Shown: in pieces, positions 39,901 to 53,509 of the stretch
Layout of the letters: each line of letters starts with the position of its first letter
Numbering within the stretch: the stretch's first letter is position 1
From: Lepisosteus oculatus
Lineage: Eukaryota > Chordata > Actinopteri > Semionotiformes > Lepisosteidae
Assembly: GCF_040954835.1 (NCBI RefSeq)
Contig: NC_090703.1
Span: forward strand, 10,349,001-10,413,000
DNA: 64,000 bases
Direction: 5' to 3'
Translations under genes and position numbers: made by a program
The notes under the pieces: model-generated
Seen by the model: only the letters and a program-made list of their open reading frames with translations
Databases searched by the model: none
What the model was told of the DNA's origin: nothing

Positions 39901-41942
39901 CTGCAATAATACCCCTGTCTTGTCCTGTCATTGTCAGTATTTACCTGTGGACAGTGGCACTGATTTTGGCAGTCTGCATTCTTACTCCAAAGCCCCCACA
40001 TGTGCTGTTTAAATTTAACCCCTCTTTGTGAAGGAATTTCTGGTGAATTGCGCTCTTTAATACTCTGTTGTTATTTAATAACTCTCAGAAAGTCAGTTCC
40101 TGTTGTCTTACTAAAGCATGCCACCAACGAAATGTTGAATGAGGTTATACCCACTAGACATAGCTATATTATCAGTTTTATGATATAATTATAATATAAT
40201 TTTATTAATGATAATAATATTGATAATATAGCAGTCACTTGCTGTCTAAATGCTTGTTCAAAATTCCTGTGCATCTTTTGAATTTTTACCTTTTAATGCT
40301 ATAGGATCCTCCCAACAAAGAAGACTGGCAAGACAAAAGATAGTTTTTGAAAAGGATCATAGATTACATTTTATTTTTTAGAAAGAAAAATATACCAAAG
40401 AATCCACAGTAGCTCTTTTCACTTCAACAAAACAGCTCATAAAGCACAATTACAAAAGGCTTACAAAAGTGTGGAACATGAAATAAAAGATCAACTGGAG
40501 TTTCTCAAATATCCGGTCTCCCTCAGATGTTTAGCACACCTGTACTGGTCACTGACATTTTCCTGTCTCTCCTGGGACTAATTAGGCTACAGAATCAACT
40601 GCTGGATCCCAGCATGGGCAGCCACAAGGAGTTTCGCTAGGATTGTTATATTTTTATTGCAGTTGCAGTGCCTACTTCATAGTTAATAATGGAGCATCTT
40701 AATCATCACCCAGGGACACCTTTTCTCTTTTAAATGTACATTTAGATCTATATCACCATCTTTTTTTCAAAAACTAATTTCATTATAAAAATAATTTGAC
40801 CTCTGTCTTAAAACATGTATCACAACATTTTCCCCAATTCTTTTATTAACTTAAAACTTACAACCAATGTTGAAATTCTTTTTCCTCTTATGAATAAAAA
40901 ATATAACCTTTTCTCTTGCAATCCTGCCATCTACTGAATATATCGACAGCAGTGCTAAGAAAGAAGATGTTATAAAAAATTAATGATACCATTTTTGTTA
41001 TATAATGTGTATATGACTCTCAATACTCTAAACTTAAAGAACAGTAATATATATGTGCATATTTCTTTAATAACATTTCTCACTCTTCATCTAGTAGTAG
41101 TGGTTAGTAGTAGTACACGCTCACTTACACTGACACAAAGCAATGTCCAGGACAGCAAGGAGCCCAGAGAGGTATAGAGTTAACTGGAGAGTAATACGGC
41201 TTCAATAATGAGGAATGCATTTTCATCACATGAAGAACACAGGACAGTACGGGATGCAAATCATACTTGATTGTCATACTGCAAAAGCTTTCAGTGATTT
41301 GGAACATTTTCACTTTCCTGAAGATCGATACATTCAGTCTGTTGGCTTGATCATGAGTTCTGCCAAGCTGCACGATTTTCGCATGTCACGTTCGCCTGCG
41401 TGTTCTAGTACACTGAGTTACAGGAGGCGGTTTTTAAAGGCGGACAGTAAAGAACTGCTAGCTTCCTTATGTCAGAAGCAGATTAGTTGAATGATTCTAT
41501 AAGTGACAGTCTTGCACCAAGAGTCAAGAACTCGTGTCCTTTCCATCTTTTTAAAGACCCACTTGAACAAATCTTGTTGATTTAGTGCTAATAAAATGCT
41601 ACAGTTTCAAATACCAAAAAGATATAGCGGTATATCGATAGCGGTAGACTGAGTGTGCTAATGCGTAATTCTTAGATGTTGAGTAACCTCAGTGAAATCC
41701 ACAATCCTTGCTTCCTCAGCACAGTTTGCAAAAAAAATGGGCCTTTTTTTTGCAAATTATGATGGAAAAGCTACTGGTTATGACTTGTGCATGGGTTCGG
41801 TACCTTTACCGCCTAAATAAGAACGGGAGCTTGAACCAGAGAGCCCCCTCCGCTCTCGGGGCTCTCTGTGTAGAAGCGGGACGCAGAGAGAGCGACAGTG
41901 GAAAGTCGGGGACACTGGGGGAGCAGGGGGGGGCGCTGCTGG
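36961..41942. other. About 5 kb with no recognised gene after fancm exon 4
   Basis: I looked on both strands for the next FANCM block (human RRDIPNLTKYQIILARDQF and onward) and found no equivalent. The sequence is AT-rich after 38.7 kb. No repeat family is recognised apart from short AT-rich runs. If fancm is intact, this is part of a giant intron. Confidence 0.5.
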
Positions 41943-44900
41943 TCAGGGCCGCTGGAGAAACCAGATCTCATTGTGCCGGTTGGCGGCGGCGGGGTTGGTG
42001 TAGCCGGCCACGATGAAGGTGTCCTGCAGGCGGATTTCTGGGCACTCCAGCACCTCTGCCAGCAAGCTGATCTCGTACAGAATGGAGTGCTCGTTGGTGG
42101 CCCCGCCGAAGGTCCTGAGAGAGAGGGAGGGAAAGACAAGACATGGGCTGTTTGTTAGTAAAAGTAAATCAAAATTGAATGCCTGGAGATTCTGTAGATT
42201 TTCGCCGCCAGCAGCCATATCACCCTGCAACTCGGAAATGACGACACACTGAAGCTGAGCAGTCCTCCTGGGTAAAAGGAAGGTTTCTGCTTGAAGGGGT
42301 GCTAGGGGGGGCCAGTAGGGGGCGCTCACCCTGCAGTCTGGGCTGGTCCTAATGCCCCAGTACAGTGACAGGGACACTATACTGTAAAAAAAGGCGGAGT
42401 CCTTTGGATGAGACGTAAAACCAAGATCCTGTCATTAAAAATTCCATGACGTTTCTCGAAAAAGAGTATTCTGGCTGCCGTTGCGTCATCCAGGTGGGGC
42501 TGCACATTGGTGGTGTAAGTGGGATTCCCTATTACCTGTAAAGCGCTTTGAATGGAGTGTCCTGAAAAGCGCTATATAAGTGTAACGAATTATTATTTTC
42601 GTAGTTTGAAATCAGTGTACCAGTAGCGAGACTAGTGGGTATTTATTTGTAGTTTTCAGTAACATTCTGAGAAGGGCAACAACTACTTTACACCAGACGA
42701 GCTTTAGCTACTGCATCTTATACGTGCCCTTTTGCTCTGCATCTCAGTGGTGCAATGGGCTTTCTCTATAGTTGCGTGCCCTGACGTTTCAACGGTTTAA
42801 CGAAACGAAGCATAGCCGGCAAGTTCCTCTGCCGCCAGCGAGTCTTCACTGCTCGCGACGCTCACCTGGTGTAGATGATGGCGGCCGGCCACTCCTCGAT
42901 CACAATGTCGGGGTCGTAAGGCTGAGGAGGGCGGGCTTGGTGCTGGGAGGGCAGGTAGTAGGCAACGGTGACCTCGCGGGACAGCACCGAGCGGGAGTTC
43001 TCCGTGCGCACCACCGTCACTATCGGGATGGTCAGTCCCAGGAAACCACCTGAACGGGACAGGAGATGCGTCTGTGGAGAGCTGCTCCGCTTAAAAGCGT
43101 CTTGCGTTCTTCAGAGCCCGTCTCTACCCTTCTCATGGTTACAGTGGAAATCAGACGTGCAAGTGCTCTGGGTGCTAGAGACGTCTTGTACAGTTTCAAG
43201 TCAATGGGAAGGGCTTCGGGTATCCTATAAACACAACTGTAGCCGAAAGCAGAGGACTTGGACGTTTTTGTGCGACGTCGCCTCTGTACCTTCTTACTGC
43301 CTTAATAGGTTCATATGTATCTAGCACTGTGATATTCAGCACCTTTCTTACTTGTCAGGGTCCCCAAATTCTTAAAAAATGACTCGAGTCTCGCATGTCA
43401 GTTTGGCCTTTTCAGAAGGGGAGGTATTAATGGCCTCAGTAATGGAAGGTCCTCCAGAATGCAAATGTTTGGTGGGGGGAAGACCTGACGGGTATAGAAA
43501 GGTATTGAGGAATAGAGTATACTGACGGGTGGACAGGAGCCTGTAAGCAGCCGTGCCCTCTTCTGAGGCCAGGCGCGTCGGTCACAGTGCACTCGGCAGC
43601 AGGCCCGAGGGGTCACCTGTGGCGTTCTGCTGGCAGATGTATCTCATGAGCTTCATGAACCCGAGGCAGATGCTCTGCTCGTACTGCTCCTCCAGGACGG
43701 TGACGCACGCCCAGTGGGCCTTCTCGTAGTGCCTCTTCTCGTACAGCACGTCCCCGCACTGCGGAAAGGTTCACACAGGTCAGCGGCTCCCCGGGGGCAC
43801 CTCCCACACCTCCCACACCTCCCGAGCCTTTCCCGGCACACCCAGCCGTTTCTAAGAGAGCTTGTTTTAAATCCGTGAGGCCCCTGGAGAAGACTTGTAC
43901 TTTTAAGGAGAAATACTTGACTTTGCACCCTTGACTTAGAATGGCGGTATGAAATGGGAGCTTGTTTCAGTGAACAGGGCTGGGTTGTTTTTTTTGTCCG
44001 ATGCTGTAGTCTGGGACCTACCTGAAGCTCCTGATCTGCACTTTTTAAACATGATCTCTAGTGATTCCATGCCTCAGTGCACAGTATGGGATATTTCTAT
44101 TGGAATTACTGTATTATAATGGAGAGTGGAGTGGATTTGCCAATGCTTTTAAACACGAGTTAAATGAACAGTTTTTGAATCCATTTCAATTATTGTCTCC
44201 TCACTAGAAGGGATGCTTATTAATTAGGTCAATAGGTCACTTATGTCCAAGAACTGTCTTCTGTCTGACTCAGTCTCTGAGGAAATGTGAAGGACTTCAG
44301 CTTATTACAGTATAAAACGGGAGAATGTCTGTCCACAAAGAGACCCATTAGTCTCGTGGGAGTTAGGAGGTGAGGTCATGGCAATCAAGGTCAAGAGAAA
44401 ACCCTTCCAAGAGGAGCAGTTTCTACAGGTCAGCTCCCCGAGGAGCAGGGGAGATGGTCTCTTTCTCAGGTTTCCACCTGCTCCTGAGCCACCCCACCTT
44501 TAATGAGATCCCTTCCAGTGAGGTAAGCCTCTTACACCCTGGTATTTATACTAGTTTAAGGAGACTAGGGAGCTAATAGCCTTTGCTGTGGTTAAAATAA
44601 AAGGTCTGCTCCTTCCATGAATACATGTGAGGTTTCAAGTTTGTTCGTTGGAGAGGATCAGCCACTCTGTGCTGAAGGGTCATGCCACATGCCTCCAACA
44701 TTAGCCTAATATTGGCTTAAAATGCTCTTATCCAGTCAACCCAGATGTGTTCCACATGTTTCTTCTTAAGCAAAAAAAATGATCAAACACAAAATGACTG
44801 CTTTAACAATCAGCCAACCTCCCAGCAGTCCCCGTGACAGGCCGCATCTCATTTATCCCTTAGTCAGCTGCTAATGTGCATTGAGACTGCAGACCTTCAG

Positions 44901-47900
44901 CTATAGGCTGACTTTTCAAGTCGGTGACCTAAAGTCCAGTTCCCCTTTGAGAAGCTTCGTGCCATATGTTCTCTTTAAAACGCTGGATTGAAAATGTTTT
45001 TTCTGATGCTGTATCTGCTGGGCACTTGAATCGGTTTAGGAGTTTCCTGGCTGTTGGCAGGTTTGCTCATTTTCACGCTTGCCTGGCACAGCTGTCCTGT
45101 AGTTTGGGATCGTTGTATTTCCATCATTAGAGACAGACTGCTGGCAAGTAACTGCACGCCACTAAACTGTGTGCAGTCAATATTCTCACTCTCTGACCAC
45201 AGCACATGAACAAGAGAAGGGCAAAAGGAATTCAGCTGTGGTTTAATAAAATATGATGACTAGTAGTACTCTTTTATACTCACGTGCATGCAGACAGTTT
45301 TGTTTTCATCACTGGCTTTTTTTCCTTCAAAAATTAAGACATTTTTGGGTTTTACAGATTTATGGACCTGGTTGAAGTTGGACTTTTTTCTATATGCAGT
45401 CTATAAATGTTTGGACCCTGTTTATTATGCATTTATAGAAGTATAACCTCTCAAACACATCTGGCTTATAACAAAGTAATACCCGGCCTAAGAAGACCAT
45501 GGTTACTGAGTCTGATGATCTCCGGCACTTGTATGTTTTTTGCGTCTCCAGTCTGTAAGTCACAGACTCACCTTTTCCTTGCGAGTGATGAGAGTGAAGG
45601 GCACACTCTCGCGGTCCTGTGTGCCCTGGTTGTTGCTGGTCAGCTGCTGGATAGGAACGGCCATATCTGAGGAGAAGCAGGAGTTGTGTTGAGGGATGGG
45701 TGCTCAGGAAGCACTGGTGTAGAAATCTCACTGCAATACAGTCCAGATCTCTCCGTCTCGAGAGAGAGAGACGGCATTCTTACAGATCACTGTCACTACA
45801 GAGGACAGAATCCCAGATTTCTGGAGTATAAGTTTAGACTTCAGGTTTTTCCAAAGCTTTTGATGTATTTATGCCGCGTGTAATGAAGAAAATCTATTGC
45901 TTATGTGGCCTGTATCGCACAACATGCTTTCTCAAAGTGATCCGCTAAAGTGCATAAATCAGGCTTTTGTCCTATTTATATTCTTAATGGAGAGAAATAA
46001 AAAGCAATGAGAAAATAAGATTCTAACTGGCTTCCTTAAAAAAGCATTTATTTTCCTAATGAAACGGGGACTGTGGGATTTTATATCTTGGTCTCGGTAC
46101 TGACGGATCATTCTAGGCTTTTTTTAAAACTTGAACCGACACGCCCTTGACAATTTATTTGGGAACCGTTTAGGAAGGCTAGATATTTTAAAGAGGAAGT
46201 ACACGTGTTGGGATTTTCTGGTTCACTGGACAGCTGACTTTTCGGGTGTGTGTCCGTGTGTCCGTGTCCGTGTCCGAGTCAGCTGATGGACTTTCTGTTG
46301 CCCCTGCTTGTGGGACCCTGCCTTTCCAGCATACAACATGATATTTTAATTTTGTGTGTAATGAAGAACCCATTTCTAACAGGCCTATATAACAGTTCAT
46401 GGCTGTTAAAAGTGATCCACTAAAGTGCAGTCAGAAGAGGGGATTTTTTGGCAGATTAAGCTTGTTCTATTAGAAGTCTCTGCTTTCTCTGTGTGTCCGT
46501 ATTGCAGTGGTTTGATTAACCATCAACTACAGTATATTAAACCATTTCCTCTACTTCACAAGTGAACAATTTTGTTTTATGTTCAAGTGATAGTTTGCAG
46601 AGAAGTGTGTATTATGCATTAAAGAGTTGAATCTGTTAGACTGAAGGGCAGAATGACTCCTACGTATTTGGTACACGTGAGTTTTTATGAGTGGGGAAGC
46701 ATCAGACATACGAACAGTATAATATTTAAGCACCTTGTCACCGTGATGGGCAGTGACCAGATGCTTAATATTTTTTTATTGTGTGTTTTGGCTGAGACAA
46801 ATGCAGTAATAAAGACCTGGAACACACTTGTTTTAATGATGGATTAAGTAAATTGCATCAAAACAATTTAAACCTGGCCTGTAATGAAATCAAGGAGTTG
46901 CTACATCCATTGGGGGTGATGAATAATTGGGCTAGATGGACAGAAAGGCTCAACTTTTTTGTGATCGTATTTACTACACCACATGAGAAATTCTTCTTTG
47001 TTGTAAAAGGGGAGTTTGATGTGCTGCATCTAGGAAAAGAACCAGCAGGTAAAGGCACTTACAGCCAAGTACTCGCCGTGCTTTGGAGAGTGTAGGGCTC
47101 AAGACTTGTCGACAAACTCATGACTCTCTTGCATCTTACTGGGAGGGGGTTGAGAAGGCTGAATTTCGGTTATTTCAGGAAAGCATTTAATCGTGCAACC
47201 TTTTTGGCCCCTGGAGACGATTTACTAATCCTCTAAGCCACAAAGCCGAGCTCATCAGTGGCGCGGCTGCGCCTGGAGGCGTGGCAGCCAGGGGAGCCCA
47301 CCCGCTGGCAGGCTCTGCGGCTCCTGGAGCGACAGGTTCGTGTGCAGCAGCACCTCCTGCACCCCCCTGTCACCGGCGCTCGGAGCAGGAACGCCTGCTC
47401 TCTGACCGGCCTCAAAGAATGCGAACGATACCTTCTGTGTGCTTCGTGGAGTTGGGTGGATGTCCACCTGTCCTCTCAGGTTGGTTTTGGACAGTTGAAT
47501 TTCTGAGGCACGCAGAACATTTCAAGCCATTACATTTTTAAGGGTTAGACAAGAGGGCCCAAGTCTTCTCCTTCCTTACACATGAACATTATATGAGTTA
47601 AAGAAATAGATAGTGATGCAGTAGTTAGTGTGAAGGGCTCTAGAATAGTTTCCACAGATTTGGGCACTGTCAAGACTCTTCTCTTCCAAACCCTACTTGC
47701 CCTTCCCCGTGGCAGCTCCTGGGAGGGCTGCTGTTTACTCCTGACTCTGGACATGGTGGATGTTATCGTAGAGACAGTACAGTTAAAATATGGAAAAAGG
47801 AGATCCCTGCTTTAACCACGTTGGTAGAGCCTGCCTGCCACTCAGTTCCCAAACATTCAAACGACCACGGTCTTGAGCCCGGCTGCACTGGTGAACTCAA

Positions 47901-50900
47901 AACCAGCAGAGGTACAAGAAACTTAAACCTACTTCAGACCTGTGCCTCACCGGCTTGGCAAGATGCTCCATAACTGCCGTCTTCTACAAGAGCTGTTGAG
48001 CCAGTGAGCCCTAAGCTTGGTGGGTATCTTTCCAGTTTCCCCTTAGTTTACTCACCCTGTTCAGTGGGTAGGGAGGGACTCTCACTTTGAATCCTTCCTA
48101 ATTTTTAGTTTGAATTCCCCCCCACCACCCCATTTTGTGCGCATTTGGGTGGAAAAGACCCTCTCCTGTAGAGGGGATGGTAGACAAAACTAATCCCTTC
48201 ATTAACATTTCCTTTTTTTAAAAACAATAAAGAAAGCAACAAGTGCTTTGGAATATCACTGTAAAAAGGAGCAGCAGGAATGTTTACGACCGGCTGTAGT
48301 GATTACTCCTGTACGGTGACGCTGCGAACCGCTGGACTCCGGGAACAGCTGGTGGGAATCTGGAGGACCTTCTCCAGCGGGGCAGCCTACAGCGCCTCCC
48401 GCCAGCATTCCGTGTGCTGAGGAAGTGGGTCACATGGGCTGCTTTACTACTGCTGGCGGCAGGAGTGTTATTTATAACCCGGCTCGCGGTTTGCAAGCTG
48501 CAGACTGCCACATACTGGCACAGAGAGCTGAAGTCACCTCTTTTTGGCCAAACCACAGCTCGTCTAACCTCTGTTCCTTGGCAAAACGACTCATCATAAT
48601 GTCCAGGAGCGGAAGGTAGCTCTTGATTGGAACGGGGAGGCTGGTACGACCGGGACAGAGTTATCTTGTACTTCTGCTTGAGGGAAACCCAATAGCTCAC
48701 CTCATCTTGCTGCCCTGGCCTGCGCGTCCGCCAGCGCAGACCTTCCCCTTCTGATCATGGGGCTGTCACCGATGTACCGGATCATTTTCAAGGGAAATAG
48801 TTCTTATCCATGAGTGAGACCGATCTCCGGGGGAATATTACGTGAAGGACACGTCTAGCCTGTGCCTCTAACCCCTATTTTTTCCTCTCATTGTAAAAAT
48901 ATGATGGTTATCTTCCCCCCCCCGATTCCACCTCTGAGTTTTAGATAATAGATCAATATGAAAGGCTCAAATTTCTTGTATATTTAATCCATGGCATTCC
49001 CACCAAAGGCAATGTGGCATATGCAAAGGCATCACTACATGTAGCGTATATTATAGCAGAAGGACATGTAACAGCTACTGTCCTAGCGTGCTATGCGCGT
49101 CTCTGCTTGCAGGGCTCTTCATTAATCTGTACAGCAATACTGGTGCTGCAGGGAATATTAAATCAAGAGTTCCTTCTGTATCACCGCAGAATGGTATGTT
49201 ATCGATGTATACAATTGCCAGGACTCATATAGTTTAATATATAAGGCAACAAATGTTTCTTGAAATTAAAGGGTCTTTCCTCCTGTGCTGCTGATGTTGT
49301 TGTTTCACACTAAATTGTCCAAAGTAACGCGATTAGAAAATGATGTTTCTGCAGACAATAGTCAGTTTCAGCCAGTCTGGCTTGTGGGACTTTTCTCCCC
49401 CCCCACTTCTCCTTAAACCACAAAGAAATCATTGTATTTCATGACGGCTCGAGGATTTCCATTTATTTGCTCTTGAATGTTAAAAATAGAGGGCTGCACT
49501 TTAAATGTCTACACCCGAAACCTCATCTGTAGATGAAGTGCCTCCTGGGTCATGCTGTACATGGGACATGGGATTATGCTCCATGAAGGCTCGGGATTGC
49601 TAGGACACGGACACGTCCACTCCTCGCTGGTCTCTCCCTCTTGCGGGGCCTTCCTTTGGCATTTCTTTCCAAACTACATTAGCGGATCGACATAGTGGGA
49701 AGGAGGTGAGCCGTTTCCATTAGATCCTGTAAATATTCCGATGAGAACAGCACTCTCTGCGAGCTTGTCGCCGTGGTTACCTCTACCTTTTCCTCTTCCG
49801 TCCCCACCTAGTGATGGCAACTCAAAACGGTTAGGCGATTGTCAGAAACGAAGTACTGATCAGATGGCTTTTTGTTCAAATGGAGTTTCGGATTCCTCCA
49901 CAGACACAAACAAGCAGTTTGCGTTTCTTAGCCAGCTTGTTTCAAATCGTCAAGAGACCCAGTGGGTGCTGTAGAATTCGTCAAGATGATAGATAACTTT
50001 CAGAAGAGAAGGAATAAAGTTTTAGGAATTGTTTGGAAGGCAGTTCTGTTGCCCTTTTCGGGGACTGGATGGTATCTGCCTTTTTTTCCTCAGTACTTAT
50101 TCTCTGACAAACAGTTGCAAGCACAGGTCACAGTGACTAAGCAGAGAACCTTGCGGTCTCACACGATGAAGTTCGGCACGCTCCTGGTTTTTACCGTGAG
50201 GATCCGTGCGGCCAGTCGGACACAAGCAGGAGAGGAAAGAGGGGCCGCTGTGTTTATAGGGATTATATTAAGTGATGGTGTCCTCTCCTGACTCCCTTGG
50301 TTTAATTTAAGCCTCTTTACAGGGCACCTTCTCGTAGAAAGCCATGTCTTTTGGCATCCAGTCCTGTACTTCTTCAACACACTAAAATGCATTGGGCTGT
50401 CTTTGCGACAGTGGATTAAACTCCTTAATTTCGGCACAATCAGTTCCTTACTGATCTTCGGGAGCACTGCAGTTTTGGGGGTATGGAGATTCTATGTTTT
50501 GATCAATTTATTACTTTCTGCTCATGGCCCTTTATTGGCATTGAGATTTATTAATTATCGGTGTGCTTATGGGTGGTTCTTCTTCCCCATAAGGAATCCT
50601 AGAAAGCACTTGGGAATCATGAACAGTACTTAAGGAACAACGGTAGCACCATTTCCATTTATTATTTTTTAAAGTTGAAATTTCTGACCTAAATTCATGA
50701 AACCACTCAAGACTTGTGGACATATTGTTATGATGGTTATGAAGGGTCTTGGCTTTTCCCCGGTTCTCTACAGAGCTGCAGAATGGCTGGAGGTAGTTTG
50801 TGAGTAAACTTTATATATGCACTGTCAGCTCAGTGCTGACCATACTCATCCTTGTGTGGCTGAAATACTAACTGCAGAACAACTGGAAACTAGCACACTA

Positions 50901-52692
50901 ACTGTCCCCGTGTTCTGCACTGAATGACATCGCAGGATGTCCTGATGGGTGCACGTTTCACAGAGTATTATTCTGCCTAGTAATTATTTTGCACCTTAAT
51001 GGGGATAACAGGGCTTATATGTTCAAGGGATGAGATTTAACTCCTTTCCTGTACTATTCCTTTGGTCAAATATACGTGATGATGTTTAGTCTCTTGCTTA
51101 TTTGCTGGTACATTTTCTTATAAGGGTGTGTTTGATTGCTAGCATTCAGCTCATAAATCCAGTACAATACATGATTTCTGACTTCCTTCAGAACACAAAG
51201 CTTTTAAGAGCGCTTTTTAAAAATGTGTTCGACACATACTGATAAAATTGCTTCAGTGCACGGGTCAATTGGCATTTAAATGACACATGAATTTGTTCTG
51301 TCCAGTTGACATCAAAATATGTCTTTGGAGGATGAAAGCGTAAAGTCTCCTATCGCACGACTTAACCGCATTGCAAGATATTGCACTGAACAGGACCAGT
51401 GTCATGATGGAAGGATGCACATTTCTACACAACCTGTAGGTGAGGCGTTCGGGCTGAGATCGGTTCTCCCTGTCGGACGTGGGACAGTTCCCTCACTGTA
51501 CAAAACTAGCCGAACAATAAACGCCGTGACTCGGAGAGAGCGCGATCCGGCTTTTCAGAAGGCCCTGCACAAAGCAGACCGAGCCAGCGAACGTGTGGGC
51601 CATCTGCTGGGGCACGGATGGCCCTCCGTGTGCGTGACCGCCACAGTCCTGCGCGGCGCTCCTCCACAGTCTAACGCCGCGCAACACGACCGGGATCTAA
51701 ACCACGGGCAATTATGGTTTTGCCTTGCTTTTTCCTAAACCAAATCCCTTTTCTCTTAATTTTAGTTCTCGTGAACGATACCGAGCTTCAAAGCCTATAG
51801 CAAGGTGTTTGTTAAAGTGAAGTAAAGATGTCCCGTCGCATACATATCACAGTTCTCCTAACCAGTTTTATTGTCGTCCCACAGCAATCCAAATTCTCAG
51901 CGTTGTCACAAGGGCTCAGGTTATCGGCAGCGCCTTGACCAGAAGCTACACGAAGGATGTTCACTTTAGTACGACAGGAATATTCGTACAGAAATAGGTT
52001 TGGTCAACTGTTTCGTTTCTAACCAGTCCTGCACTGATTGTTTTTCCCCCCGTCTAAAACAATTATACACCCCACACTACAGAAGCAGGATATTAATCTA
52101 CTGGAGCAGATGTACAGTGGGTCTTAGTACGTAAAACTACGCGCTTTTTAGTCAAGTGATAATACTGCTGTTACTTTTATCACACAAAAAGCCAACAAAT
52201 CGACTGCATTTTAGAAATATCGGACATGGCTGAAAAAGTTTGTTGACAAACAAGCGGGACTGTGGTTCTGTATACCAGGAAACGCACGAATCCGCTGTCC
52301 GCTTTTAACCGACACCGCTCGGGTTGTGAGGAACAGGTATTTCTCGCTCTCGGGCGCACATGACCGGGTGTCAGGGAGTTTCCCCGGGGGACACCGCGCT
52401 TACCCCTGGGCACGTCCACTTGATGTCCTCTGCCAACGTCCTGCCAGTACTGCAGGAGCCTGTCCTGCTCCTCCTCCATGGACTCGCCTTCCTCCTCCAG
52501 GCTGCCGTTGCTGTTGTACGCCGAGTCCGCGGGCTGCTCTTCGGAAAAGGTCTCCAGATCCTCCAGGGTGATCATCCCGAGCCGGGATCCCGCTGCCGAC
52601 CCGCCTCCTCCTCCGACTTCGCCGCCACCGACACCCCCGCCGTTCAAACGGCAGCCCCCGCTATCCATGCTGCTGTTTTCGCTAGAAACCAA
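41943..52692 (-). CDS. SOUL/heme-binding family protein, 293 aa, five exons
   Basis: Minus-strand exons 52692-52404, 45666-45572, 43758-43617, 43049-42866 and 42114-41943 (TGA), phases consistent. Residues 1-45 are Gly/Ser-rich (GGGVGGGEVGGGGGSAAGS). An acidic segment follows (ITLEDLETFSEEQ, then SLEEEGESMEEEQDRL). From about residue 120 is the SOUL domain: YEKRHYEKAHWACVTVLEEQ, GFLGLTIPIVTVVRTE, YDPDIVIEEWPAAIIYTRTF, ending NRHNEIWFLQRP. SOUL/HEBP proteins bind heme or related tetrapyrroles, often as barrels; ligand binding here is untested. There is no signal peptide or membrane segment, so it is probably cytosolic. It is longer at the N-terminus than HEBP1/2 (about 190-205 aa) and resembles fish soul-type paralogues; I cannot say which one. 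Intron 1 is 6.7 kb. Confidence 0.88.
42216..42596 (+). repeat. 5S-derived SINE copy, internally deleted head
   Basis: Plus-strand copy just after the last SOUL intron begins. It has TATCACCCTGCAACTC and GAAGCTGAGCAG, then lacks about 30 bases of the 5S-like head. The body has GGCCAGTAGGGGGCGCTCAC and CCTAATGCCCCAGTA, and the tail has AAAGCGCTTTGAATGG and AAAAGCGCTATATAAG before GAATTATTATT. Confidence 0.88.
42312..42326 (+). promoter_or_regulatory. CTCF consensus inside 5S-type SINE
   Basis: Reads CCAGTAGGGGGCGCT, matching the vertebrate CTCF core. It is the homologous position to the motif at 27,811-27,825, but on the opposite strand of the chromosome, so the two motifs point away from each other. 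Confidence 0.5.
43759..45571 (-). other. SOUL-gene intron 2
   Basis: A 1.8 kb intron. No repeat or RNA gene recognised. Confidence 0.4.
45667..52403 (-). other. SOUL-gene intron 1 (6.7 kb)
   Basis: No nested gene recognised on either strand. GC-rich patches at 47,230-47,420 and 48,290-48,440 give open frames with no family resemblance. A vaguely tRNA-like block at about 47,826-47,885 was judged too weak to call. Confidence 0.4.
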
Positions 52693-53065
52693 TTTCTGTG
52701 CGGTTTAGACGCGGGGCTCGCAAGGTAGAGACCAGCGGGCTGCCAGGCTGCGTTCAGATGGCAGGACCGAAGGTGACGGCAACTTCTCTCGCACTTTTTC
52801 GCCCCCTTCGACCAGGAAGGCGGTTGGCCAGCCCGCTGAACCGAGCGTGAAGGGAAGTTGAGGCTCTTTGGTTGGCTTATCGCTTTACCTTAGAGCACTC
52901 GTTGTTGCATCGCGCTTTGTCGCTCGCTTTATTTTGTGCACGGCTACAGTTGCTCAGTAGAAAAGGAGGAAAAGTACCAGCCCCGTGCCGACCGCTACCC
53001 TCCGCCCTCCTCTCCAACCCAACTGTCAGGAGTGAATTCCTGCTTGCCGGCTCGCCAGCTTCATG

Positions 53066-53074
53066 TTTATAAGG
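53066..53074 (-). promoter_or_regulatory. Candidate TATA box and GC-box promoter of the SOUL gene
   Basis: The minus strand reads CCTTATAAA, about 375 bases upstream of the ATG at 52,692. Just upstream on the minus strand are a CACGTG E-box (about 53,088) and a GC box (GGGCGG on the plus strand, about 53,081). The surrounding 52.3-53.1 kb is CpG-rich. A start near 53,035 would give a 5' UTR of about 340 bases. Confidence 0.45.
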
Positions 53075-53509
53075 CGCTGTGGGCGGTCACGTGGGGCAGC
53101 CCCCACCCCCCCGTAAAAACGCAGCGTATTCAACCAGACGGGGAGAGAGCAGGGGGTGTTTGCTCATGGTTTTTTCAGTATAACTGGGATTAGTCTCATT
53201 TTGTAAAAAAAAAAGTTGTACGCGTTTTTTGTTGCATGATTTTTTTTATTGCCGATTTTGTTGCTGCCTCTAAATGGGGAAGAAAAAAACAGACACTACA
53301 AATCCGGTTTAATCAGTTGCTGGTGCGGATTGGCAGGAAAGGAAGGAGGAAGAGCGTTCATGAAAGGCTGTCAAACTGAGGCAGTTGTCGAGAAGAATCG
53401 ATCTACAATTGCATTCGATGATTGTGCACTTTATTCATGGCGCACGCATGTTTATTTTCTTACAGGGCGGTTAACGCCTCTTGTTTTGTTGTTGTTGTTT
53501 TTTCTTAAC

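Noticed and set aside
47233-47541. GC-rich open frames in SOUL intron 1
   Set aside because: Frames exist on both strands, no splice structure or family resemblance.
47826-47885. tRNA-like A and B boxes
   Set aside because: The box matches are poor and no cloverleaf arms pair.
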